A stretch of 64,000 nucleotides of DNA from Enterobacter sp. SA187 (GCF_001888805.2 NZ_CP019113.1:4340001-4404000), one strand, 5' to 3'; positions 30,497-39,130 are shown, numbered from the stretch's first letter. Notes: generated by a model from the sequence alone, not told the origin. Numbers and translations: made by a program.

Positions 30497-31858
30497 TTAC
30501 TCCGCGACGGGTCGCCGGGCGCAGGCTTTGCGCCAGCGCAGCACGTCCACCGCCAGAAACAGCAGCAGGCTGACGCCCAGCACCGGTAATGCCAGCGCCA
30601 GCAGCAGCGCCACCACGCTGACCACAATACGTCCTGCCACGGGCAGCGCCAGCCAGCTTTGCATCAATGTCTGTACCGGGCTGACGTTCGACCCGGCAGG
30701 CCTGCGCAGCCACCAGAGCCGGTAACCCATCACAATCATCACGCACAGTCCAAGGCCAAAGGCGATCAGCACCAGTTGATTGGGCAGCCCGAACAGCACG
30801 CCCATATGGAAATCCACGCCCCAACGGGTCAGTTTCGCCATCAACGGGAAATCCTCAAACCGGGTGCTGTCGATCACCTGCATAGTATTTGCGTCCACCG
30901 CCACGGCATCCACCTGGGTCGGCCAGCTACGGTCGATTTCGGTGACCGTCCAGGCGCTGTTGGCATCCCGCGGCGGGCGGATCTCAAGCTTCGCCGCATT
31001 GATGCCAGCCGCACGCGCGACCTGCAATACTTCATCAAACTGTACCGAGTCCTCAACGCTGGCAGGCATCTCCATGCCATGATGATGACCATGATGTTCC
31101 GCATGGGGATCGGCTGCCTGCGCCGGGCCGTGCAACTGGGTGTTCACCTGCGGCGTCATCCAGCCGAAGGCAGCGCGCATTTTGTCAACGTTCCCGCCCG
31201 CCCACTGGGACCATGTCAGCCCGGTGACGGAAAACAGCAGCATGCCCGCCAGCAGGATCCAGCCGAGGGTGACGTGTACCCGCCGGGTATTCTGGAAGCT
31301 GTTGTTCAGGCGGCGCTTCGGGCGCGTATAAAACCACAGCACTATGCCGCCAAGCGCTGCGGCCCACATCCAGGACGCCGCCAGTTCACTGTACAGCCGC
31401 CCGGTATCGCCAAGCAGCAGCGAGCGATGCGCGTAGTCAATGATTTGCCGCAACGGCAGGATGCCGCTGGTGCCATAGACGGTGTGATCCCCTTTCACCG
31501 CCAGCGTTACCGGATCGATAAAAATCGCCCGGTGCTCCGACACGCCGAGCGCCGGATCGGCAAACATTACGCGGGTAGTGTCCGTATCCGCGAGTCCCGG
31601 ACGCACGGCATGCAGACGCAGATGGCCGCCGGTAACCTGTTCCGCCACCGCGATCTGTTCCGCCAGCGGCTGACGTTCGCCGGTAGTGGTACCGTAAAGC
31701 GTATCGGCATAAAACAGGTTTTCCAGCTGTGGGGTGGCAACGTACAGCGTCCCGGTCAGGGCCGCCACAAAGATGAACGGCCCGACAAACAGACCAATAT
31801 AAAAATGCAGGCGTCGCAGCAGGTTTAACCAGGCCGCGCGCGGGGTGCAGGTAGTCAT
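30497..31858 (-). CDS. PepSY-associated membrane protein (PiuB-like)
   Basis: Inner-membrane protein of 453 residues from the PepSY-TM family, often linked to iron or copper handling. Visible features: a first membrane segment near residues 18-40 (HFYIGLFVGPFIFVAALTGT), PepSY segments in the periplasmic loops, further membrane segments near 165-185, 210-230, 350-375 and 410-440, and a histidine/methionine stretch HAEHHGHHHGMEM near residue 255 that could bind metal. The start at 31,858 has AAGGA upstream. It follows a DUF2946 gene. The exact substrate is unknown. Confidence 0.8.
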   Translation of the reverse strand: MTTCTPRAAWLNLLRRLHFYIGLFVGPFIFVAALTGTLYVATPQLENLFYADTLYGTTTGERQPLAEQIAVAEQVTGGHLRLHAVRPGLADTDTTRVMFADPALGVSEHRAIFIDPVTLAVKGDHTVYGTSGILPLRQIIDYAHRSLLLGDTGRLYSELAASWMWAAALGGIVLWFYTRPKRRLNNSFQNTRRVHVTLGWILLAGMLLFSVTGLTWSQWAGGNVDKMRAAFGWMTPQVNTQLHGPAQAADPHAEHHGHHHGMEMPASVEDSVQFDEVLQVARAAGINAAKLEIRPPRDANSAWTVTEIDRSWPTQVDAVAVDANTMQVIDSTRFEDFPLMAKLTRWGVDFHMGVLFGLPNQLVLIAFGLGLCVMIVMGYRLWWLRRPAGSNVSPVQTLMQSWLALPVAGRIVVSVVALLLALALPVLGVSLLLFLAVDVLRWRKACARRPVAE

Positions 31859-31916
31859 ACTTTTCCTTACTGAAAGCAAAGGTTCGCCTTGTGCGCAGGC
31901 ACAGGCTTAATGGGTT

Positions 31917-32318
31917 TTAACAGGAAAAAGCAGACTGGCGCGGCGGCGCGCGGGTTTGAGGATAAAGCCAGGGAATAAAACGCCATGCCCGTTCGGGCGG
32001 GGGAAGCGGTGCGATATAAATACGGGTAAGCGTAGCGGAGAGAAAAAGCACCGCCAGCAGGATCAGGCCGGGCACGTGCGCCAGCAGTACGCAATAGCCG
32101 CAGGCTTCGGCATGATCGACCGGAATAACGTCCGGCGCGCTGTCGTGGTGTTCAGCCATCATGCTCATGTCATGATGCATGCCCGGCATGCTCGCCATGG
32201 GATCTTTTTGCAGGCTGACAGAGATAAGCGGCGCGACCAGGATCAGCAAAATAGCAAACAGGGCGAGCCATGCTGCTTTACGCTTGATGCTGGTATGATG
32301 AAATGCGCTCTGTGTCAC
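31917..32318 (-). CDS. DUF2946 membrane protein
   Basis: Small protein of 133 residues with an N-terminal membrane segment (WLALFAILLILVAPLISVSL), a periplasmic stretch rich in Met and His (MPGMHHDMSMMAEHH), a CxxC-type motif (ACGYC), and a second membrane segment (LILLAVLFLSATLTRIYIA). DUF2946 proteins are commonly found next to metal, especially copper, genes. It lies 58 bases upstream of the PepSY gene on the same strand. A shared role in metal handling is inferred, not shown. Confidence 0.75.
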   Translation of the reverse strand: MTQSAFHHTSIKRKAAWLALFAILLILVAPLISVSLQKDPMASMPGMHHDMSMMAEHHDSAPDVIPVDHAEACGYCVLLAHVPGLILLAVLFLSATLTRIYIAPLPPPERAWRFIPWLYPQTRAPPRQSAFSC

Positions 32319-32403
32319 GACTCCTCCGCATGCAGGGGGTCATTGTAAACGATTTATTGGTTTTTGGTTAATCTGGCGGGCAGGTTTTGGGCATGCGGGG
32401 AAT

Positions 32404-32437
32404 AAAAAAAGGGCCGACCCGGAGGTCAGCCCTTTTC
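32404..32437 (-). terminator. Terminator after rplS
   Basis: GGGCTGACC-TCCG-GGTCGGCCC on the minus strand followed by TTTTTTTATT closes the rpsP-rimM-trmD-rplS operon. The stem has one mismatched pair. Confidence 0.9.
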
Positions 32438-32463
32438 TGATGGGATGTCGCGAAAGCGATATC

Positions 32464-32811
32464 TTAGTTAAGACGCTCTTTGATACGAGCAGACTTACCA
32501 GTGCGCTCACGCAGGTAGTACAGTTTAGCTTTACGTACAGCACCACGACGTTTAACAGCAATGCTGTCAACTACCGGAGAGTGAGTCTGGAAGACACGCT
32601 CAACGCCTTCGCCGTTGGAAATTTTACGAACAGTGAATGCAGAGTGCAGACCGCGGTTACGAATAGCGATAACCACGCCCTCGAATGCCTGCAGACGTTT
32701 TTTGGAACCTTCAACAACCCATACTTTCACTTCCACGGTGTCACCCGGACGGAAGGAAGGTACGTCCTGCTTCATCTGCTCTTGTTCAAGTTGCTTAATA
32801 ATGTTGCTCAT
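32464..32811 (-). CDS. rplS: 50S ribosomal protein L19
   Basis: Ribosomal protein at the 30S-50S interface, 115 residues, nearly identical to E. coli L19 (NIIKQLEQEQMKQDVPSFRP at the N-terminus; RERTGKSARIKERLN at the C-terminus). Last gene of the rpsP-rimM-trmD-rplS operon, 40 bases after trmD. Confidence 0.98.
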   Translation of the reverse strand: MSNIIKQLEQEQMKQDVPSFRPGDTVEVKVWVVEGSKKRLQAFEGVVIAIRNRGLHSAFTVRKISNGEGVERVFQTHSPVVDSIAVKRRGAVRKAKLYYLRERTGKSARIKERLN

Positions 32812-32851
32812 AATTTAATCTCTTATCCTGGGTAAACTGATATTTGGGGGC

Positions 32852-33619
32852 TTACGCCTGCCCATCATGTTTATGCTGCTGTTGTGCGTGCTCTTTTTTG
32901 AACTCCGCCAGCAACTTTGCTTGCTCTTCAGTCAGAGCCAGGTTTTCCAGAAGTTCAGGTCTTCTAAGCCAGGTACGGCCCAACGACTGTTTCAGACGCC
33001 AGCGACGTATCTCGGCATGGTTCCCCGACAGCAATACTGCCGGTACTTCCATCCCTTCCAACACTTCAGGACGGGTATAGTGCGGACAGTCCAGCAATCC
33101 ATCGGCAAAGGAATCTTCAGTTGCCGAGGCTTCATGTCCCAGTACCCCCGGAATAAACCGGGAAACCGAGTCAATCAGCGTCATTGCGGGTAACTCTCCA
33201 CCGCTGAGAACGTAATCGCCGACAGACCATTCTTCGTCAATCTCGGTTTTGATTACGCGCTCATCTATCCCTTCGTAGCGGCCACACACCAGAATCAGCT
33301 TCTGATGCGTTGCCAGCTCGCTGACGCCCGCTTGATCAAGCTTGCGTCCCTGAGGTGACAGATAAATCACCTTTGCGCCTTCACCCGCCGCGGCTTTCGC
33401 TGCGTGGATGGCGTCCCGCAAGGGTTGTACCATCATCAGCATCCCCGGTCCGCCGCCGTAAGGACGTTCGTCCACGGTACGGTGCCGGTCATGAGCGAAA
33501 TCACGCGGACTCCAGCTCTGGATGCTCAGCAGGCCATTTTTTACAGCCCGGCCAGTTACCCCGTAATCAGTAATCGCACGGAACATTTCAGGAAACAGGC
33601 TAACGATACCAATAAACAC
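32852..33619 (-). CDS. trmD: tRNA (guanine(37)-N1)-methyltransferase TrmD
   Basis: Essential SPOUT-class enzyme that makes m1G37 and prevents frameshifting at proline and leucine codons. The 255-residue protein has the trefoil-knot SAM site (LVCGRYEGIDERV and VGDYVLSGGELPAM) and the N-terminal IVSLFPEMF. Third gene of the S16 operon, 45 bases after rimM. Confidence 0.98.
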   Translation of the reverse strand: MFIGIVSLFPEMFRAITDYGVTGRAVKNGLLSIQSWSPRDFAHDRHRTVDERPYGGGPGMLMMVQPLRDAIHAAKAAAGEGAKVIYLSPQGRKLDQAGVSELATHQKLILVCGRYEGIDERVIKTEIDEEWSVGDYVLSGGELPAMTLIDSVSRFIPGVLGHEASATEDSFADGLLDCPHYTRPEVLEGMEVPAVLLSGNHAEIRRWRLKQSLGRTWLRRPELLENLALTEEQAKLLAEFKKEHAQQQHKHDGQA

Positions 33620-33664
33620 GCGCCAATCCCCTTAGCACCGACTTTTACTATTTATCCGGAGGTT

Positions 33665-34213
33665 TTAAAAACCAGGATCCCAATCTACTTCAATGGTGCG
33701 AGTAGTGAGATCGACATTCTTGATAACCTGCCCATCGAGGAACGGAACCAACCGCTCCTTGATACCAAATGCATCTTTCAGGTTTGCCTTGATGACGAGA
33801 ACGTCATTGGAGCCGGTTTCCATCATATCAATGACTTTACCCAGCCCGTACCCTTCGGTGGTCACTACCTGGCAGCCAATAAGGTCTTTCCAGTAGTAGT
33901 CGCCATCGGTGAGGGCCGGCAACTGCGAGGTATCTACCATAATTTCGCAATTAGTCAGTAGATTCGCGCTGTCACGATCGTCAACGCCTTTCAGCTTGAT
34001 GATCAGATCCTGATTGTGGTGCTTCCAGCTTTCCAGCTGTACCTGCTCCCACTGACCCGCCTTCTGGATAAACCAGGGCTGATAGTCAAAAATGCTTTCG
34101 GCGTCTTCGGTGGAGGAAAACACTCTGAGCCAACCACGAATACCGTAGGAAGAACCCATTTTGCCCAGTACAACCGGTTCAACAGGGACTTTTGCGGCGA
34201 GTTGCTTGCTCAT
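33665..34213 (-). CDS. rimM: Ribosome maturation factor RimM
   Basis: Assists maturation of the 30S head and binds S19. The 182-residue protein has an N-terminal RimM domain (VVLGKMGSSYGIRGWLRVFS) and a C-terminal PRC-barrel domain (LVPFLDGQVIKNVDL). The start MSKQLAAKV matches E. coli; three upstream codons in frame are excluded. Between rpsP and trmD. Confidence 0.97.
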   Translation of the reverse strand: MSKQLAAKVPVEPVVLGKMGSSYGIRGWLRVFSSTEDAESIFDYQPWFIQKAGQWEQVQLESWKHHNQDLIIKLKGVDDRDSANLLTNCEIMVDTSQLPALTDGDYYWKDLIGCQVVTTEGYGLGKVIDMMETGSNDVLVIKANLKDAFGIKERLVPFLDGQVIKNVDLTTRTIEVDWDPGF

Positions 34214-34231
34214 CATGACCACCGTGACAGA

Positions 34232-34480
34232 TTAAGCTGCTTTTTTTGCTTCTTTGATCAGCGCAGATACGCGATCAGAGATAGTTGCGCCCTGGCCAAC
34301 CCAGTGAGCGATGCGATCCAGATCCAGGCGGGTGCCTTCTTCTTTTTCGCTGGCGATCGGGTTGAAGAAACCAACGCGCTCAATGAAGCGACCGTTACGT
34401 GCGTTACGGCTGTCAGTAACAACAACCTGGTAGAACGGACGCTTTTTAGCGCCGTGACGTGCTAAACGAATAGTTACCAT
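34232..34480 (-). CDS. rpsP: 30S ribosomal protein S16
   Basis: Ribosomal protein S16, 82 residues (MVTIRLARHGAKKRPFYQVV), needed for 30S assembly. First gene of the rpsP-rimM-trmD-rplS operon. A promoter and a strong hairpin lie in the 5' region. The ribosome binding site AGAGGA precedes the start. Confidence 0.98.
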   Translation of the reverse strand: MVTIRLARHGAKKRPFYQVVVTDSRNARNGRFIERVGFFNPIASEKEEGTRLDLDRIAHWVGQGATISDRVSALIKEAKKAA

Positions 34481-34501
34481 AACATCCTCTTGTGTGAATA
34501 A

Positions 34502-34538
34502 AACACCGGGCCCCCTCGGAGGGACGGAGCCCGGTGTT
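34502..34538 (-). terminator. Hairpin between ffh and rpsP (ffh terminator or rpsP leader attenuator)
   Basis: AACACCGGGC pairs perfectly with GCCCGGTGTT around an inner CCCT/AGGG hairpin, followed on the minus strand by TTATT. It can end ffh transcripts. If the rpsP promoter at 34,556-34,583 is used, the hairpin falls at the very 5' end of the operon mRNA. Confidence 0.7.
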
Positions 34539-34555
34539 ATATTAAAAGCCCGAAA

Positions 34556-34583
34556 ATTTTACTGATTTCTGGGGGAAATGCAA
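34556..34583 (-). promoter_or_regulatory. Likely promoter of the rpsP operon
   Basis: TTGCAT (34,583-34,578), a 16-base spacer and TAAAAT (34,561-34,556) on the minus strand, about 75 bases upstream of rpsP and after the end of ffh. Confidence 0.6.
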
Positions 34584-34628
34584 TCAAGATATAGCAAAGG
34601 GGAGATTTAAGGCCGTCGGCGGTGCAGG

Positions 34629-34707
34629 CAGTTTGACGTCGGCGTGCGCGGAGTCGCCGGAGCGTACACGTAGTACGTGACGGTGACGAGCACACCCCGG
34701 TGTCAAA
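34629..34707. repeat. Imperfect inverted repeat with ERIC-like core
   Basis: TTTGACGTCGG at the left and CCGGTGTCAAA at the right form imperfect outer arms. The centre holds GGAGCGTACACGTAGTACG and then TGACGG, a palindrome CGTAC-ACGTA-GTACG. The core pattern GGAGCrTA...TAyGTGAC resembles that of the ERIC copies near 44,800, but the sequence is clearly diverged. It lies in the 195-base gap between ffh and rpsP. Family assignment is uncertain. Confidence 0.45.
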
Positions 34708-34733
34708 ATGGCAAACAAGCCAGGCCGGGATAT

Positions 34734-36095
34734 TTATCGACCCGGGAATCCTGGGGGCATCATCCCTTTCATGCCTCTCATCATTTTCGCCATCCCGCCC
34801 TTCTTCATCTTCTTCATCATGCGCTGCATGTCGTCGAACTGCTTCAGCAGGCGGTTAACGTCCTGCACCTGCATGCCGCAACCGGCGGCGATGCGGCGCT
34901 TGCGGGAACCTTTAATGATTTCCGGCTTAGCACGCTCTTTCAGCGTCATTGAGTTAATGATCGCCTCCATACGCACCAGCACTTTATCGTCCATCTGCGA
35001 TTTAACGTTGTCCGGGATCTGCCCCATGCCCGGCAGCTTGCCCATCAGGCTTGCCATACCGCCCATGTTTTTCATCTGGCGCAGCTGCTCCAGGAAGTCG
35101 GTCAGATCGAAGCCGTCGCCTTTTTTCAGTTTGGTCGCCAGCTTTTCAGCCTGCGCGCGGTCAACTTTGCTTTCGATATCTTCGATCAGCGACAGCACGT
35201 CGCCCATGCCGAGAATACGGGACGCGATACGGTCCGGATGGAACGGCTCCAGCGCTTCGGTTTTCTCGCCGACGCCGAGGAACTTGATCGGCTTACCGGT
35301 AATATGACGAATGGAGAGCGCCGCACCGCCGCGGGCATCGCCGTCCACTTTGGTCAGCACCACGCCGGTCAGCGGCAGCGCTTCGTTGAAGGCTTTGGCG
35401 GTATTCGCCGCATCCTGACCGGTCATCGCATCGACGACAAACAGCGTTTCCACCGGCTTGATCGCGGCGTGAACCTGTTTGATTTCGTCCATCATCGCTT
35501 CGTCAACGTGCAGACGACCGGCGGTATCCACCAGCAGCACGTCGTAGAACTTCAGCTTCGCTTCTTTCAGCGCCGCATTAACGATTTCCAGCGGTTTCTG
35601 GGCAACGTCGGACGGGAAGAAATCGACGCCTACCTGCTGCGCCAGGGTTTCCAGCTGTTTGATCGCCGCCGGGCGATACACGTCCGCCGACACTACCAGT
35701 ACTTTCTTTTTATGCTTCTCGCGCAGGAATTTACCCAGCTTACCGACGCTGGTGGTTTTACCCGCACCCTGTAAACCCGCCATCAGCACCACGGCTGGCG
35801 GCTGCGCGGCCAGGTTAAGCACCTGGTTTTCTTCACCCATCGCCGCAACCAGTTCGCCGCGTACGATTTTGATGAACTCCTGGCCCGGGGTCAGGCTTTT
35901 ATTCACATCCTGGCCAACCGATTTTTCTTTAACCCGGTTGATGAAATCGCGCACAACCGGCAGGGCAACGTCCGCCTCGAGCAGCGCCATGCGCACTTCG
36001 CGGAGCGTTTCTTTGATGTTTTCTTCGGTGAGGCGTCCACGGCCACTGATGTTGCGCAACGTGCGCGACAAACGATCGGTTAAATTATCAAACAT
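34734..36095 (-). CDS. ffh: Signal recognition particle protein Ffh
   Basis: GTPase that binds 4.5S RNA and signal sequences and docks with FtsY to deliver membrane proteins to SecYEG. The 453-residue protein has an N domain, a G domain with GLQGAGKTT near residue 105, DTAGR and TKVDGDARGGAALS, and a C-terminal M domain rich in methionine (MQRMMKKMKKGGMAKMMRGM). It stands between the S16 operon and the inserted sugar module, transcribed leftwards. Confidence 0.98.
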   Translation of the reverse strand: MFDNLTDRLSRTLRNISGRGRLTEENIKETLREVRMALLEADVALPVVRDFINRVKEKSVGQDVNKSLTPGQEFIKIVRGELVAAMGEENQVLNLAAQPPAVVLMAGLQGAGKTTSVGKLGKFLREKHKKKVLVVSADVYRPAAIKQLETLAQQVGVDFFPSDVAQKPLEIVNAALKEAKLKFYDVLLVDTAGRLHVDEAMMDEIKQVHAAIKPVETLFVVDAMTGQDAANTAKAFNEALPLTGVVLTKVDGDARGGAALSIRHITGKPIKFLGVGEKTEALEPFHPDRIASRILGMGDVLSLIEDIESKVDRAQAEKLATKLKKGDGFDLTDFLEQLRQMKNMGGMASLMGKLPGMGQIPDNVKSQMDDKVLVRMEAIINSMTLKERAKPEIIKGSRKRRIAAGCGMQVQDVNRLLKQFDDMQRMMKKMKKGGMAKMMRGMKGMMPPGFPGR

Positions 36096-36225
36096 TGTCT
36101 CTCGCCTGAGTCAGAAACGTTGGCCGCATGAAGCGACACATACATACGATTTTGCCGCAGTATAACATGAAGCCTTCTTTCGCCATATTGCAGCGCGACA
36201 TGTTATGCCAGCTCACCTCAGCTAT

Positions 36226-36258
36226 CCGCTAAACGGCCCGATAAGCGCCGTTTAGCGG
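36226..36258. repeat. REP-like hairpin after the sugar transporter gene
   Basis: CCGCTAAACGG and CCGTTTAGCGG form a perfect 11-pair stem with loop CCCGATAAGCG. It starts six bases after the stop of the transporter gene. There is no T-run, so it looks more like a REP-type transcript-stabilising hairpin than a classical terminator. Confidence 0.6.
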
Positions 36259-36263
36259 TGACT

Positions 36264-37601
36264 TCACTCCACTTTTCCAGCCAGACGGACCTTAATCTGC
36301 TTATAGTAATAGTCATTATTAATGATGTATTTACGCATCAACAGGGTAACCAACAGGTTAAAAATGGCCGGGATGATGGTCATCAATAGCGCAATGCCCA
36401 TCAATGATTGTGCTGACTGAGTCTGTCCGGGTTGATAATCAAAGCTGCTCAGCATCAGTCCGACAAAGCCCCCTGCCAGCCCCATACCAAACTTCTGGAA
36501 GAATAAGATGCCGCCAAACGCGAGGCCGGAAACCCGCACACCGCTTTTAAGTTCACCGTAATCAACCGCTTCCGCAATCGCCGCCCAGTAGACCGGCAAT
36601 TGCATATCGCCGAGCAGACTCAGTAAAAAATAAAAGACAAATGCCAGCCAGATGTCATCTTGTCCGACGACAAAATACATCGCGACACCGAAAGCAAAAG
36701 TCAGAAACTGGGTAATGCGAAACATCTTAATTTTATCGTAACGGTTAGTGATATAAGTGGCGAAAAAGATAGCAATGCCTGACGCCACGACGCCCATGGT
36801 CAGAAAGGACGCAATAAGATCTTCGCCACCATTAAGATAATATTTCGCATAATAGGCAGAAACGGAACTGCGGATAATGCCGCCGAACATAATAATGGCA
36901 ATCGCAAGGCCAAGGATTAACCACTGGTCGTTTTTAAATAAATGGCTAATTTGCTGTTTAAAAATAAAGGGCTTTACCGGATGAACAATCCGCTCTTTCA
37001 CCGTAGCAAAACAGAACAGACAAAGCAGCGTGGCGGCAACGGCCATCACCCCCATTGTCAGTTTATAGCCTCTTGCCAGGTCATTCCCCCCTAAATAAAC
37101 GGCCAGAATGGGAACGGCACTGGCTACGACCAGCACCGCCGTTTTGTTCATCACAAACCGGAATCCGTTAGCGGTAAGTCGCTCCTGTGGATCGTCAGTA
37201 ATCACACCGATGAGCGAAATATAAGGAATGGAGATCAGGGTATAGGCAAGCGTTAACAGAATATAAGTAAAGAATGCCCATGCCAGCTTTCCGGCGTAAG
37301 TATAATCCGGTGTAGAAAACATCATCCAGATCGTCAGACCAAACGGAATGGAGAAAAAGAGCAGATAGGGGCGATAACGCCCCCAGCGTGTTTTTGTTCT
37401 GTCGGTAATAATACCTACTAACGGATCGCTTATTGCGTCAACAAACCGCACGACAATAAGTAAAATGCCGACGTGGCTCGCCTTGAGTCCATAAACATCG
37501 GTATAAAAATAGGTGACGATCATGGCCATGGATCCCATCACCAGGCCAATAGCCGTATCGCCAGCGCCGTAGCCAACCTTTTCGCTGAAAGAGAGTTTCA
37601 T
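36264..37601 (-). CDS. GPH-family sugar:cation symporter (MelB-like)
   Basis: Twelve-segment transporter of the glycoside-pentoside-hexuronide family, 445 residues. Family signs: N-terminal KVGYGAGDTAIG, the block RFVDAISDPLVGIITDRTKTRWGRYRPYLL (Asp residues likely involved in cation coupling), and a charged linker (KPFIFKQQISHLFKNDQ) between the two halves. It follows the GH172-like gene by 38 bases on the same strand, so it is probably the importer for that enzyme's substrate or product. The sugar cannot be named; an oligosaccharide or glycoside is inferred. Confidence 0.88.
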   Translation of the reverse strand: MKLSFSEKVGYGAGDTAIGLVMGSMAMIVTYFYTDVYGLKASHVGILLIVVRFVDAISDPLVGIITDRTKTRWGRYRPYLLFFSIPFGLTIWMMFSTPDYTYAGKLAWAFFTYILLTLAYTLISIPYISLIGVITDDPQERLTANGFRFVMNKTAVLVVASAVPILAVYLGGNDLARGYKLTMGVMAVAATLLCLFCFATVKERIVHPVKPFIFKQQISHLFKNDQWLILGLAIAIIMFGGIIRSSVSAYYAKYYLNGGEDLIASFLTMGVVASGIAIFFATYITNRYDKIKMFRITQFLTFAFGVAMYFVVGQDDIWLAFVFYFLLSLLGDMQLPVYWAAIAEAVDYGELKSGVRVSGLAFGGILFFQKFGMGLAGGFVGLMLSSFDYQPGQTQSAQSLMGIALLMTIIPAIFNLLVTLLMRKYIINNDYYYKQIKVRLAGKVE

Positions 37602-37639
37602 ATTATTATCTCGTCAATTTGTTGTGTCAGATCTATTTT

Positions 37640-38812
37640 TTAGTGATTTTCTGCCGTCGCAAAAAGTGCTCCAGGGCTTGCCGCAATTCGCGCGTCAACA
37701 GGCTGCATTGTCAGTGGCGGCGTGGGTAATTTTTGATACCAGTACAGGGTGGAGGAAAGAGGGTTGGCGTGACCATGCTGCAGGGTGACGAGAATACGTT
37801 TTTTAAAATGAATCGGATCGGTGAGATGGAAGCGATAGCGGGTCTGGATACCTGCAACATGAGAGTCGTGTAACGACGAGCCGCAAAATAAGCTTTCCCG
37901 ATCCTGTATCCCCCACGCCTGACTGAAATAATCTTCCATTCCCGTCCCCTGGATCCTGCGCTCCAGCGGGGGATCATCATCAATAAATATCATCTCATCC
38001 CCTTCACCCCACTCTGTGCCCTGCCAGTGACGTACCGAGAGATTACAGCCGATATAATGTCCCTCACCTTCAATATCTAAAAGCCGGTAATGATACTCTG
38101 CACTGGTACAGGGAATATTCACTTCCGGGCTGTTGTCCTGCAATTCCGGTGCCCAGCCACGGCAGGGGTTTCCCCGCTTCCACCATGCATGGAAGTAAGC
38201 CACATCCGCCGGGTGTTTATCCGGATAACATTCAAAATCGATATTAAAGAACTGCCCGTAGGGAATATCGTTTTGATTTTCCACTTCAATAATCGCCCGT
38301 TCATTAAAAGGCATCGGCAGGTAACAGTTAAAGGCGGCGCTGCCGCCATTGCGATAACGCTCTTCCGGGCGGACGGTAACGGTAAAGGGCAGCGAATTGA
38401 AACCGGCGGAGATTGAATGACCGAGGCAAAAAAAATCGCCTAATGGCGCGATCACGGAGGGCTGCGTCTGATTATCCCAGTATATTTTTAACAGCACCTT
38501 GCGATAATAATCGGCATCATGTTCTTCCCAGCTAACCCCGAGAGCATTATTGATTTCGTTAATCGCCCCAACATATTGCCCGGCGACTGGATCAATTAAC
38601 GCGGCGCCTTTAAGACGGCGACAAAACTGGGTCATCCAGATATGCGTAATGCACCCACTGCCCTGGATGTCCGCCAGCCGAATAGTTTCGCCAGGTGGAA
38701 TGATCCAGTAATCCTGATTACGTCCACTTTGATCCCAACTGGATAACCTCCCGCTACGGGCGTTTCTTATCCGACAAATACCCTGCAAAAATCCTGACGT
38801 TTGCGCAGTCAT
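37640..38812 (-). CDS. DUF2961 (GH172) family glycoside hydrolase, predicted
   Basis: 390-residue protein of the DUF2961 family. Characterised relatives form GH172 and act on alpha-fructofuranosyl or alpha-D-arabinofuranosyl bonds (difructose dianhydride, arabinan). The N-terminus carries WDQSGRNQDYWIIPPGE and the family block GSGCITHIWMT. The conserved acidic segments EWGEGDEMIFID (Glu270, Glu273) and GTGMEDYFSQAWG (Glu293) are the likely catalytic pair, by analogy to GH172. There is no signal peptide, so it acts in the cytoplasm on imported sugar. Operon with the downstream transporter. Not present in the K-12 neighbourhood. Confidence 0.82.
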   Translation of the reverse strand: MTAQTSGFLQGICRIRNARSGRLSSWDQSGRNQDYWIIPPGETIRLADIQGSGCITHIWMTQFCRRLKGAALIDPVAGQYVGAINEINNALGVSWEEHDADYYRKVLLKIYWDNQTQPSVIAPLGDFFCLGHSISAGFNSLPFTVTVRPEERYRNGGSAAFNCYLPMPFNERAIIEVENQNDIPYGQFFNIDFECYPDKHPADVAYFHAWWKRGNPCRGWAPELQDNSPEVNIPCTSAEYHYRLLDIEGEGHYIGCNLSVRHWQGTEWGEGDEMIFIDDDPPLERRIQGTGMEDYFSQAWGIQDRESLFCGSSLHDSHVAGIQTRYRFHLTDPIHFKKRILVTLQHGHANPLSSTLYWYQKLPTPPLTMQPVDARIAASPGALFATAENH

Positions 38813-38935
38813 AACTCACCTTTACTATATTTATCAAAAATAATAAAAGGCGTTAAAACGGATCAATCATCTTCCCGGACCACTCAACGCCTGGAGGAAA
38901 ACCCATGCTAACTCGAGAGAGCAAATTAACCAGTC

Positions 38936-38984
38936 ATTATATAGCTGGCAAATTGTTTCACGATGGAATGTGATTACACTCACC
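38936..38984 (-). promoter_or_regulatory. Predicted CRP-linked promoter of the GH172-transporter operon
   Basis: TGTGA-TTACAC-TCACC at 38,969-38,984 matches the CRP consensus at nine of ten positions. TATAAT on the minus strand at 38,941-38,936 could be the -10, putting CRP near -45. The 318-base gap to divergent ypjD holds nothing else that I can identify, and no regulator gene. Confidence 0.55.
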
Positions 38985-39130
38985 AAAAAAGGCTTATATT
39001 TAATCAGTGAATATATTTAAAGGCCATTACGGTATCCCTGGTGCCGCATGCAAAGTCTGATGCAACGGTTGGAGCCAGCGACACGTAACGTTATACTCCC
39101 TCTTCTGTCTTGCTTACTGTCGACACCACT

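Noticed and set aside
30659..31828. A 389-codon frame opposite the PepSY gene
   Set aside because: The product is rich in Arg, His and Gln with no domain. The minus-strand protein has clear membrane segments and PepSY features.
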